Assembly (NCBI GenBank): GCA_015178975.1
Contig: WHVD01000066.1
Span: 62,001 to 126,000 of the forward strand
Direction: 5' to 3'
DNA: 64,000 nucleotides
Source: Hysterangium stoloniferum
Taxonomy: Eukaryota; Basidiomycota; Agaricomycetes; Hysterangiales; Hysterangiaceae
The notes under the pieces were generated by a model. That model was not told the DNA's origin. It worked only from the letters and a program-made list of their open reading frames with translations, and searched no databases. Positions within the stretch are counted from its first letter, which is position 1. Every line of letters begins with the position of its first letter. A program made the position numbers and the translations under genes. Below, piece by piece: positions 24,668 to 34,729 of the stretch.

Positions 24668-25397
24668 GTAAATATGTACATATGTATGTAGCTCAATTGA
24701 CTGGAGGGGCCAAAATACCAAGAGTCATGTGAGTAAGAGTTGTGGCTTGCTGACGATGTCTTTGAGATTATTAAGGGAAGAGTAAATGGGACTTTAAACA
24801 AGAGGAGGGTAATCAATATTTGAATTGGAGAACTATTGTGAAGGATAGGTCACATAGGAGGCGTGACTAAAGACTATTCACCTTACCCCTTAGCTGCTTT
24901 ATAATTCCATTATTTCCTTTATGTTTTATATTTATATTTTCTTTTCTATCACTCATAAATACGGGTCATACCCCCTTTTTATTAGTTCAAGAGTCCATGT
25001 ATGCCTGTGGGCACTCTAGCCCACAAGAAGTATGTGCATGTCACAGTAGTAGTCACACGTGAGAAACTTAGACACTTTTCAACCCTGACAACCATCACCT
25101 GCACACACAAGTACTGGTTTGGGGTCTTGTCTAAAACAAACCTTCACTCTATCTCTCTTCCCAGATCAGCAGTAACTACACTTCGCACTGAAACAGTCGA
25201 AGTTAGTTACTACTATTCGACTTGACTTCAAGTTCTTGCTTCACGTGGTAAGAATATCCATCATAGCTCACTTTCTTAGGATATTCTCTCTCTCTTGCAA
25301 TATATACTTTCTCTTATCTACTTTGCCATCGGCCCGGCTAGCTACACTGTCGGATCGCACCGTAAGGTCAATCCACCCTTGTAATTATCTACCAATC
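24668..25397. other. Repeat C remainder and unassigned sequence
   Basis: Directly right of the solo LTR the sequence resembles repeat C for a short way, then becomes unassigned AT-rich DNA. No coding frame with recognisable motifs was found. Confidence 0.35.
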
Positions 25398-26119
25398 TGT
25401 TAAGAACTGAAAACTGACTAATGTCGGTGGCCGACAGGGACCAATCGGAAGGACTTGGCTTCAGCTTATGTGCTGCGCCCTCGCAAATATCCGTAGGATG
25501 TCCTTAAATTTTGGGCGGGCAAAGACTAATCCTAATGAGTACCTTTCGGTGTGATACCGATCGGAATCGAGGGACAAGTTGAGCGTCGGGCCAAGGGGTC
25601 GGGGCCGGGAGTGGGCGAGTGCACGCGAAGGTGGATGGGGGGATTCTTAGTACGAGACTGATACAGGCGTATGAGGGTATTCTGAGTCGATATTCTGATT
25701 GCCTAGTGACTACAACTACAGCGGGTTCATATACAAGTAACAGGCGTCTGGAAAATACTAATGGGGAGAAGGGCGGAACACGGTATTAACAATAAGCTTG
25801 ACTAGGAACGGGAAGTTGATGATTAGTTTGGAGGCCGATGATAACCGAGAGCAGGATTACGATAAAAGGAAATAGTTCAAGGACTACAAATATAGATAGA
25901 CATATGCGAAACATAAGATTGGACGGATCAACATAATAAAGGGGACGTATCAAAGTTTGACCAGACAATACGAGTTATTTTGACGTGGGTGTAAACGGAG
26001 TTTGATCTTCGCGAAAACATTCGTCAGCTTCGGGCCCGATGGTTTCTGAGAGGATGACTTGAAACGTTAACAAGTGGCGATAACCTCGGGACCGATAGGG
26101 TTGCGACACAGTCGTAACA
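25398..26119 (-). repeat. 3' LTR of Gypsy element 2
   Basis: 722 bp. Contains the block GGCTTCAGCTTATGTGCTGC near 25460 that recurs in other LTR families of the window. Confidence 0.95.
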
Positions 26120-26133
26120 GTATCTCCCCTTTT
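26120..26133 (-). other. Polypurine tract of element 2
   Basis: The minus strand reads AAAAGGGGAGATAC directly before the 3' LTR, the expected place for the plus-strand primer. Confidence 0.65.
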
Positions 26134-26235
26134 GGCCGAAATCCCAAGGAGGCCGAAAATCTAGATCCCGTACATAAAACTTATTGGGTACGGCTGGGTG
26201 TGTCAAAACATCATGTGACTCGGCAAAATTTTGCA

Positions 26236-26242
26236 TATAAAA
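26236..26242 (+). promoter_or_regulatory. TATA box of the antisense gene
   Basis: TATAAAA in the context TTTTGCATATAAAAGTT lies 105-111 bp before the ATG at 26347, just outside the 3' LTR. It supports a promoter of its own for the plus-strand gene. Confidence 0.5.
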
Positions 26243-26346
26243 GTTTGAGGGTTCCTGGTGCTTGAAATTTTACTTCCCTTCCTTTAACCACCATTACCAT
26301 AGGCTCAGGGTCAAAACCCTTCCTGGTTAGGTTAACAGTTGCGCCC

Positions 26347-27271
26347 ATGTCAGTGCCGAGTGGTACGGCGAACGCGAAGGAGCGTCGGCGTATACTCGAG
26401 CAGAAGAAAAAGGTGCGTGAAGAGGAGGAGTGGAAGGAGAAGGAGGAGTTGGCGGCCATCGAGGCCGAGGAGAAGAAACAGGCAGCAGAAGAGGCCGCGC
26501 GCAAGCACTGGGAAGCAGTGCTTGCAAAGAACAAGCAGCAGGAGGCCGATCGGGCGCGGGAGGAGGCGGCGAAAAAGAAGTGGGAGGGAAAGGTAAGTCG
26601 GCTCTGGTTTCTTTTGCGAACCTTACTGACAATATTTGTTAGCGCAAGGCTGCAACGCCTTCAGAGTCTGATGACGAAGAGGGAGAGGAGGACAAGGAGG
26701 ATGCACTGGGGCCGTCGAGCCCCAAGGTGGGTTCGATTTCCTTAAATAAAACTTCCCTAAATAATTTTTCCTATAGAAACAAAAGCAGGCCCCCAAGGCG
26801 GGGCCCAAAAATGACCCCAAGTGCAATCGGTGCACGAAATGGGGTCGAACCTGTCATCCCTGGACCAATGGTCGGGGCCGCACTTGTCAAGAGTGCGCCG
26901 ATCAGAAGCTTGGGTGTGTTTTCCCGGGGGCCGATGGTTCATTCCAGGAGCGACAGGCCGATGCTCTAGAAGAGCAAAACCGCCTCATGCGGACCTACTT
27001 CTCGGAGATGAGTCGGTTCTGATATGAGACGTTGCGACAACAAGGGCTCATAACTGAGCAATTGCGACTCTTGGGCGTCGGGCTGGAGAAACAGACCAGT
27101 GTTATCGAGTCTCTCGGTGGTCAACTTGAGCAGTATTTGGAAGTCTCGAGTTGCGATGGGCATGAAATTGGGGTTTCGGAGAAGGTCGGTGGTGTGGTAT
27201 CGGTGGCTGTCGGTGTGGAGGAGGGTTCGGAGGCCGGAGAGGAGGGAGAAGTTGTAGAGGGAGAAACTTAG
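26347..27271 (+). CDS. Antisense accessory gene of Gypsy element 2: Zn2Cys6-like protein (one premature stop)
   Basis: Plus-strand gene inside a minus-strand retrotransposon, between pol and the 3' LTR. Exons 26347-26592, 26643-26726 and 26777-27271; both introns are 50 bp, gt...ag, phase 0. Exon 1 encodes a highly charged Glu/Lys/Ala coiled coil (RRRILEQKKKVREEEEW and on). Exon 2 is acidic. Exon 3 holds CNRCTKWGRTC and, ten residues later, CQECADQKLGC, i.e. C-x2-C-x6-C-x10-C-x2-C-x6-C, the spacing of GAL4-type Zn(II)2Cys6 DNA-binding domains, then a helical tail (ADALEEQNRLMRTYFSEMSRF). An in-frame TGA at 27020-27022 is followed by more coiled-coil sequence in the same frame to a TAG at 27269; full length would be 274 residues. 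DNA binding is inferred from cysteine spacing only. Confidence 0.7.
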
Positions 27272-27366
27272 ATAATGAAATTATATCGGTTTTTCTTTAA
27301 ACAAACAAATCATAGCGTGAAAACATAAGGCATAGTCAGAAAAAGGTCGGGTACTGCATGATAGAC

Positions 27367-30300
27367 TTATAAAGAATTGAGAGGACCGGGTTTGTTCGGA
27401 TAAGCTTGGTGAAACCCTAAAACGATTTCTGAGGCATTACTGAGCTCTGTAGCTAGGATCCATGAAGTTTCTTCATCTGTACCTTCATAGCCAGCCCATT
27501 TGACCAAATAAAGTAATTTGCATGAGCGTCGGCGATTGTCGATTTTTGAGTCTAGGATCTCTGATATCTCAAATTCGGGTTCCCCATCAATAATCACAGG
27601 TGGAGGTGGTGGTTGTATGCGATCGGGTATACTGTTAGGAACGCAAGGTTCTAACATAGATACATGAAATACCGGGTGCACTGCACGCATGTTGTCAGGG
27701 AGCCGAAGTGTCCATGAAAGCGTGCCGGCTTGTGCTATAACTTCAAACGGACCTAAATATTTTTCAGAGAGCTTCTTAGAAGGTCTAGTAGTTCGGAAAA
27801 ACTTGGCTTTAATGAATACTTGATCTCCGATCTTGAAATCAGGAGGCGGAAGTCGGTTTTTATCTGCAGACCGTTGGTATCGTTCTTGGGCCGTTGTGAT
27901 AGTTTTACGAAGTTCTTGATGTAGCTCGTCAAGGTTGGTAACGAAGTCTTGAGCACGGGCGGATGCGAGATCGTGTTCCGGGTGGATTGTGATGTTGGGG
28001 TTGTAGCCTTTATTTGCGAAGAAAGGCGAAATGCCGGTAGTGGCATTTGGTGCGTTGTTATATGCGAATTCAGCTAGCGGTAGTAGTGATTTCCAATTGT
28101 CTTGTTGATAGTTGCAATAGACACGGATGTATTGTTCCAAGGTTTGATTCATGCGTTCGGTTTGTCCATCGCCTTCTGGGTGATAGCCTGAAGTGAAATG
28201 TAGCTTCATGTCTAGTGCTTTTCCGAGTGACCTAAAGAAGTGAGAAACAAACTCGGATCCGCAATCGGATGTGACATGCGATGGAATGCCATGCTTGGAG
28301 AATACGTGGGTGACGAATAATTCAGCTAACTGTACAGATGTTATCGTGTCATATGTTGGAATGAAAATACTTTGCTTTGAGAGCCGATCCACAACAACTA
28401 GGATTGCTGTGTGACCTTCGGATGCTGGTAGGTGCTCAATAAAATCCATAGAAATCGAGTTCCAAGGTTTTTCCGGTATCAGTAATTGTTTGAGTAGGCC
28501 ATAAGGTTTGTGTCGCTGTGATTTAGAGCGTAAACACGTAGTACAGGATTTACAATAGTGCTTAACAAAATCTCGGATGCCGGGCCATGTATATTCTCTT
28601 CTAATGAGTGAGAGGGTCTTATTGAGGCCGAAATGTCCCGAGATTGGGTGGTCGTGCTTATGTTGTAGGATTCGCAGCTGAAGGGTGTCGGAATCCGGTA
28701 CATAAATGCGATTGTCAAGTCTAATGAAACCTTGTGAGTCTAATGACCATCGGGGTTGATCGGGGTCGGACAGGTTATCGAGGTGTGCTTTGGTGACTGG
28801 GTCTAACGGAATTGCCGATAGTATATCTTGATGTAACTTTTCAGTATCCATAAGGATAACACTTCGCAAGACTGGATGAATGAGGTAAGTGGCTCGGATA
28901 GATGCGGACAGTTGTTCCGATGAAAACATAGGCTTGAAATTATGCGGGTTAACTGTGGCATAGTCGCTACTCCCCTCTTTAGGATAGACGTCCCATCGTC
29001 TAGTCATAGCGTCGGGTTTTCCACCAAGGTGGCCAGGGCGGAAACGAATTACCATGTTGAAAGCAGAGAGGTATTTGGACCATCGAGCTTGTCGACGGGT
29101 GAGAAGTTTTGTGGTTGAAAAGTAAACTAAATTTTTGTGGTCTGTAATAACATCTACCGGGTGGGCCGAGCCTTCCAAATAATGTTGCCATGTCTTGAAA
29201 GCTTCAAATATTCCGAGTAATTCCTTATCGTGAACATCATAGTTGAGTTCGGGCGCCGAAAATGTGCGAGACAGAAAAGCTACTGGGTGTACTTCACCAT
29301 CGGTGTCCAGAATGGACAATATCGCGGCAAGTGCATAGTCTGAAGCATCAGTTTCCACGATGAGTTGAACGTCGGGCTTCCAGTGCAACAAAATAGGGGC
29401 GGATGTAAACACACTTTTCAATTCCTGGAATGCCGATTGGCATTCTTCGGAGAAATTCCACGGGGTGTCTTTACGAGTAAGATGGGTGAGTGGGACGGTA
29501 ATTTTTGAGTAGTTGTGAATGAAATGATGATAAAAATTGGCGAAGCCTAGAAAGGATTGAATATCCTTAACCTTCCGGGGTTCCGGCCAATCTTGAATGA
29601 CTTGAATTTTAGAGTCGTCCATGTGGAGACCGTCAGGTCCCATCATAAACCCTAAATATTCAACTGTGTCGACATCAAAAGAACATTTTTTACCATTTGC
29701 AAAAAGACCATGTTTTCGGAGTCTTTGGAGAACTTCACGAATGTGTCTGTCATGAAGTGTAGGATCTTCGGAGAATATGAGGATGTTGTCTAAATACACA
29801 ATGACAAAGACGTCGAGGAGGTTGGAAAAGACGTCGTTGATAAAACGTTGAAAGACTGACGGAGCGTTGGTGAGGCCGAAAGGCATTACTAACCATTCAA
29901 AGGAGCCATAGCGAGTGCGAAAAGCCGTTTTCCATTCGTCGCTTTCAGCGATCCGAACCAAATGATAGGCATGCTTGAGATCTATCTTTGTATAGATTCG
30001 GGCCTTCCGAGGGGCATCGAGTAAATCAGAGATTAATGGTAATGGGTACTTGTCTTTTCGAGTGATTGCATTTAGTCCTTGAAAATCAATGCAAAGTCGA
30101 AGGGAACTGTCTTTTTTCCGAACGAATAGGACGGGGGCTCCATAAGGAGACTTTGAGGGTTGGATAAAACCTATAGCCAAATGTTCGTCCAAGAAATCTC
30201 AGATAGCCGATAATCTGGACTGTGAGAGAGGATAAACCAGGCCTAGGGGCGGATGTGAACCATCTTCAATATCAATTTTCAAATCGTAAGGCCTGTGAGG

Positions 30301-31502
30301 GGCGAGTCGATCGGCTTTTTGTTTACTGAAGACATCTGCAAATTCATGGTATTTTTTGGGAACACCTTCTGTGAAGAGTGGTGGAAGTTCAGACCATTCT
30401 ATATACGAAGAAATGAGTAGAAAGGAAGGATATTGACCTATTCGGTGCAATATAAGAGAAAGTGAGAGAAGGAGCACGAGATGACGAATGAGTCAACGAG
30501 TGCAATGGTTTGAGTGGAGGCCTCGACTATTACAGTTCAAGGCCAGAAGTGTTTAGTAGTTCAGATATTGCTACTTATGTAGTAGCTGACACGTTACCCT
30601 GATCACCGCTCGTAGTAGACCTAGTTTGTGTCTTTCGAGTGGTGGTTCTTGGGTTAAAGTGTGTCTGAGTTCCAATTGGTGCTGAGTGCACCCACAAGTA
30701 TACACAATGCTTCGAACTAATGAAATATGCAAGATTCGAAGAATATGAAAGATAGAAAAATATGAATAAAATATGTAAAATATAAATGAAATAAAAGGAG
30801 TGTTTTACCACAATGAAACTGTGGTAAAAGCATACTCCTCACACCTTCTAAATCTGCGATTGGTTCGGTCACCGGGGATGCAAAGTGACCGGTGACTTCT
30901 TCAACTTTAAGATTGACTGTAAATGCTCGGGAGCCGTCCAACTTGATGGCTCTCATAAAAGCTGCGGCATTTATTAGAGAGATGGGTGGCGGAGAGCTCG
31001 GATTTGCCACGGGGGCCGGAGGTGCTGTAGAGGCCATATTTGCCGAGACAGGCGGAAACGGACCAGTCATAACGGGCGCCGACGGGGTTCGGAAATGGAT
31101 ACTGCCCAATACCCAATCAATCAACGGATTGTAGCGGGTGAGCCAGTTATGTCCTAGAACCACGGAGCAGCTCGGGTCCAACTGTGTTACAAAAAACATA
31201 ACTGTCTGAAAGGTTCCACACGGGAACCGAAGTCGGAGTTCGCAGGCTTGCGAGATTACGGAGTTTGAGGTACCATCAAAGAGTCGGAGCGGAATCGGAT
31301 CTATTGCGTAGGTTTTTAACTGATTTTTTCTGGAAAAACTTGTATCTATAAAACAGTGGGTTGAACCTGAATCTATGAGAGCTCAAAATGTGAGGGTCCT
31401 GAGAGGTTCCGAGGTAAGATTTATGAACAAGGAATTAGGATCATACAAGGCGGATGCGTTAAGGTGACAATTTTCCGGTGTGCGAGGAGATTCAACGCAA
31501 CT
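27367..31502 (-). pseudogene. pol of Gypsy element 2 (PR-RT-RH-IN-chromodomain)
   Basis: Protease has ALIDSGSTHCFID near 31380 and VVLGHNWLTRYNP near 31160. Reverse transcriptase is well preserved, but the catalytic motif reads YLDN instead of YLDD (29785-29787), expected to abolish activity. RNase H (VETDASDYALAAILS), an integrase zinc finger (HKHDH...H...CKSCTTC) and core (ISMDFIEHLP, TSDCGSEFVSHF, QTERMNQTLEQY) follow; Cys at 28261-28263 replaces the usual Arg after the second Asp. The chromodomain reads FEISEILDSK, LYLVKWAGY, TSWI. TGA stops at 31383-31385 and 30199-30201 fall at positions where Arg is expected. The solo LTR at 30370-30843 splits the frame. From 30192 to 27367 the frame is continuous (941 codons). 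Confidence 0.9.
30370..30843. repeat. Solo LTR inserted in pol of element 2
   Basis: 474 bp starting TGTGAAGAG and ending CTCCTCACA (terminal inverted repeat 8 of 9), flanked by CCTTC at 30365-30369 and 30844-30848. Removing it with one CCTTC restores the pol frame exactly: IADLEGV joins PKKYHEFADVFS. Near its right end it has a strong hairpin (TTTTACCACA...TGTGGTAAAA, 30802-30829). It matches no other LTR in the window. Confidence 0.75.
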
Positions 31503-31531
31503 CTCCAAACGCACGGAATCCAGAGAGTTGC

Positions 31532-32830
31532 TTAATCTTTTTTCGACTCGACAGCCGGCTTGGCCGGTTGTGAGGTCGTGACCGTATTAGCTGATCGGGC
31601 TTTTGTGGCTTTTGGGCAAGCAGCGACTTGGTGCCTGGGATCTGCACACAACAAACAAAGGTTGTTGTCCATTCGGCATTGCTTTTCCTGTGGTAGGAGC
31701 TTGCCATCGGAGCCGAGTTTGCCAGTTAAGTCGGGTTTGTCTTTGTCTTGAGACTTATTCGACTGTTTTCCCTTGCCTTTTTTGTCATTAGCCCCTTTGT
31801 TTTCGGACTTCTTATCGGAGGTCGAGTTGCCAGTGTTGTTGGTGTTTTGATTACCAGACTTGTTGGCGTTCTTATTGTCCAATGATTTTTTGTCCGAGGG
31901 GTTTTCGCGACTAATTTCCAAATGTCGTTCCCAGTATCGGGCATCTGCGTTTTGGGCTTTCAGACGCATGAGAGAGAGGGTCTTCGGCTTGCCAGTCTCT
32001 CCTTTGGAGACTTCATCTTTGAGGTGAGATGGAAGGCCAGAGTAAAACTGGTAACGGAGGGCTGAATCGCCCCAGTCGCAACGCGCGGCGAGGTTGTTGA
32101 ACTGGACGATGTAATCGGTGATGCGCTGAGTGTCTTTCATTTTGAGATTAGAAAGTGCGGTTTCGGCATCGCCGGTTTGGTTGTAGGGACCGAAGTTAGT
32201 TTAGAGTTCCTCGACAAAGGCATCCCAATCGTGAAGCCAATCGGGGTCTTCGGAGGTGAGGCCAGAGAATGCGGGTTCAAACCAGGCTGCTGCGGAATCC
32301 TTAAGGTATGAGAGTGCGAAGTTTACCTTTCGGTCATCCGTTGCGAATGCAGCTGGGTGGTCCTGAAAGTTGAATCGACATTGCATAAGAAATGTCGGCA
32401 ATTTCTTCGGGTTTGAGCCAGTGAATGGCTCGGGTTTGTTGACTCGGGTTTGCCCAGGTTCCTTTTCCTTGATATTGCTTTTAAGGAATTCGTTAAGGGA
32501 TCCTAGAGTACCTGAAAACAATTCCCATGTTTCTTCAGGGTCGAGAGCCAGTTTCTTTTTTGCGGACTTCTTGGAGCCACTAGCCTGAGGTTGGTCGCCA
32601 TCCTCGGGTTCGTGTTCCAAAACTGGTTGATTGTTAATCTCCTCAGTTGCTTCGGGATCGGTTGCTTCAGTTACTTCTTCAGCATCGCCGGTAATCTCCA
32701 CAAAGTGAGATTCTTCGGAGGTTTCTGGTAGCAGAGTTCTCTGAGTAGCTCGGGCTGTATACAGAAAAGGAGACTTGAGAGTGGAAGATTCTGCTTCGCC
32801 GCTAGGCTTGGCATTTCTTCTCGGAGGCAT
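31532..32830 (-). pseudogene. gag of Gypsy element 2
   Basis: Starts at MPPRRNAKPSGE. The capsid-like region reads EPFTGSNPKKLPTFLMQC, FALSYLKDSAAAWFEP and DWLHDWDAFVEEL. A TAA stop at 32201-32203 breaks the frame, which continues unchanged (TNFGPYNQTGDAE) to a Lys/Asn/Ser-rich region and a zinc knuckle CLLCADPRHQVAAC near 31620. Stop at 31532. Pol lies in the -1 frame; six A residues directly precede the gag stop but do not form a canonical slippery heptamer in this frame. Confidence 0.85.
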
Positions 32831-32854
32831 GATTAACGGAAAATGCGAGTGTGA

Positions 32855-32865
32855 AATCAGAATAT
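32855..32865 (-). other. Putative self-primer binding site of element 2
   Basis: Two bases from the 5' LTR edge the minus strand reads ATATTCTGATT. The complement AATCAGAATAT occurs once in the LTR (33160-33170), 33 nt downstream of a TATA-like site (33199-33203), exactly where the transcript should begin. No tRNA-type primer site is seen. Confidence 0.6.
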
Positions 32866-32867
32866 AC

Positions 32868-33589
32868 TGTTAAGAACTGAAAACTGACTAATGTCGGTGG
32901 CCGACAGGGACTGATCGGAAGGACTTGGCTTCAGCTTATGTGCTGTGCCCTCGCAAATATCCGTAGGATGTCCTTAAATTTCGGGCAGGCGAAGACTAAT
33001 CCTAATGAGTACCTTTCGGCGTGATCCCGATCGGAATCAAGGGACAAGTCGAGCGTCGGGCCAAGGGGTCGGGGCCGGGAGTGGGCGAGTGCACGCGAAG
33101 GCAGATGGGGGGATTCTTAGTACGAGACTGATACAGGCGTATGAGGGTATTCTGAGTCGATATTCTGATTGCCTAGTGACTACAACTACAGCGGGTTCAT
33201 ATACAAGTAACAGGCGTCTGGAAAATACTAATGGGGAGAAGGGCGGAACATGGTATTAACAATAAGCTTGACTAGGAACGGGAAGTTTATGATTAGTTCG
33301 GAGGCTGATGATAACCGAGAGTGGGATTACAATAAAAGGAAATAGTTCAAGGACTACAAATATAGATAGACATATGCGAAACATAAGATTGGACGGATCA
33401 ACATAATAAAGGGGACGTATCAAAGTTTGACCAGACAATACGAGTTATTTTGACATGGGCGTAAACGGAGTTTGATCTTCGCGAAAACATTTGTCAGCTT
33501 TGGGGCCGATGGTTTCCGAGAGGATGACTTGAAACGTTAACAAGTGGCGATAACCTTGGGACCGATAGGGTTGCGACACGGTTGTAACA
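32868..33589 (-). repeat. 5' LTR of Gypsy element 2, with promoter
   Basis: 722 bp. On the minus strand TGTATATGAACC (about 33207-33196) is a TATA-like box and AATCAGAATAT at 33170-33160 the likely transcript start. The solo LTR at 42262 has the same order in a better form (CCATATATAAACCC, then CAATCAGAATATCGA), which supports the assignment. Confidence 0.9.
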
Positions 33590-33811
33590 CAATCACACCT
33601 TAAAGGTCGATCGTAATCTACATCTTGACTACCTAAAACTACTAGTCGATTGTATTTCATACTACTGTTAGTCGATAACAATTGCACATTGAGTGGTAAA
33701 TTACTCGACCCTTTACAACTATACATATGGACAGATGTTTGTCCAGGAATTCCTGGATTGCAGAAAGAGCTGTGGAGGACAGCAGGTAAATTGGTCCAAG
33801 GGATGGCTGGG

Positions 33812-34188
33812 TGTTATGACTGGAAATCCTGCCAGACTCCAGGCACTAACTTATATGCACCCACACCCTACACGTACCAATTATCAGTTTACCAGAATAC
33901 CCACCAGACTCCGTACATCAGACCTGTCCACACTCACCTTCGTTACTGTGGAGGTGGCAGCTGCTCAAACTTTGATAGTATTAGCTTTCACTACTGGGCA
34001 TTCCAGGACTTGATGGCTGGGTGTCCCACATAAGAGGCAAAGGTTGTTGTCAATGCAATGTTGCCTTTCTTGTGGGGTAAGTTTGCCATTGGGCCCAAGT
34101 TTGCCAGTAAGGACTGATAATTGGTGCGTGTAGGGTGCAGGTGCATATAAGTTAGTGCCCGGAGTCCAGCAGGATTTCCAGTCATAAC
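33812..34188. repeat. Gag fragment flanked by inverted family-B LTR ends
   Basis: Begins TGTTATGACTGGAAATCCTG and ends with the inverted form (CAGGATTTCCAGTCATAACA). Both arms share about 70 bp (CACTAACTTATATGCACC). Between them lies an antisense gag zinc-knuckle fragment similar to 31560-31740 (GCAAAGGTTGTTGTC, TTGCCTTTCTTGTGG). The block behaves like a fold-back unit; origin unknown. Confidence 0.6.
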
Positions 34189-34729
34189 ATTAAGTGTAAA
34201 TTGAACTTTAAGAAATGCCTTTTTCTTTATATTTGCATCCCAAGCCCTCTCATGAGTGCCAATAACAATACAAAATACTGACAGGGGAGTCTGCAAAGGA
34301 GGATATCTGAAAACTATTAAGTATACCAAATTCTAATATACTCTAAATGTCTTTTAAACATCTGGGATGTGATTCAAACATAATTTGGTTTTTAAACCTT
34401 TTTTAAGTTTTAAACTCTCTCATACATTACAAACTAAAGAATCTTTCTGGACACAAGTAGACAATAAAAAAAATTAGTAGTTTGAAACACTAATACTTTT
34501 AAAAATAGATACCTTTAGACAGTCCATTCCATGCATATGTGTATCATTGGCACCTCTAAATACATATGTATTACTTTGGAATGGATCTGTCAATCTGAAC
34601 AGATTTCTACTTGATTCAACATACCCAGAATATATAGGGGGTTTTACTTAATAAAGACAGCTGTGGTATGAAAAATTTCCAATAATATTTTACATATTTT
34701 ACATATTTTACATGGAAATAACTACATTA

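Larger units (their letters stand above)
25398..33589 (-). mobile_element. Ty3/Gypsy chromovirus, element 2, with antisense gene
   Basis: Complete element on the minus strand with two 722-bp LTRs (TGTTAAGAACTG...GTAACA) and the 5-bp target duplication CAATC (25393-25397 and 33590-33594). It carries gag, pol with chromodomain and, unusually, an intron-containing gene on the opposite strand between pol and the 3' LTR. A 474-bp solo LTR interrupts pol. The LTRs differ at roughly 3 percent of positions by eye, mostly transitions, so it is older than element A. Confidence 0.95.

Noticed and set aside
25786..25968. Small hydrophobic frame on the minus strand, repeated at 33256-33438
   Set aside because: Both copies lie at the same place in the two LTRs of element 2; the repetition reflects LTR identity, not a gene.
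26211..26632. Overlapping minus-strand frames opposite the Zn2Cys6-like gene
   Set aside because: They are shadows of the plus-strand coding region, lack motifs, and the plus strand alone shows in-phase introns and a cysteine motif.
30362..30849. Mutator-type insertion with a 9-bp duplication
   Set aside because: TG...CA ends with an 8-of-9 terminal inverted repeat and a 5-bp duplication fit a solo LTR better; the alternative is kept as possible in the finding.
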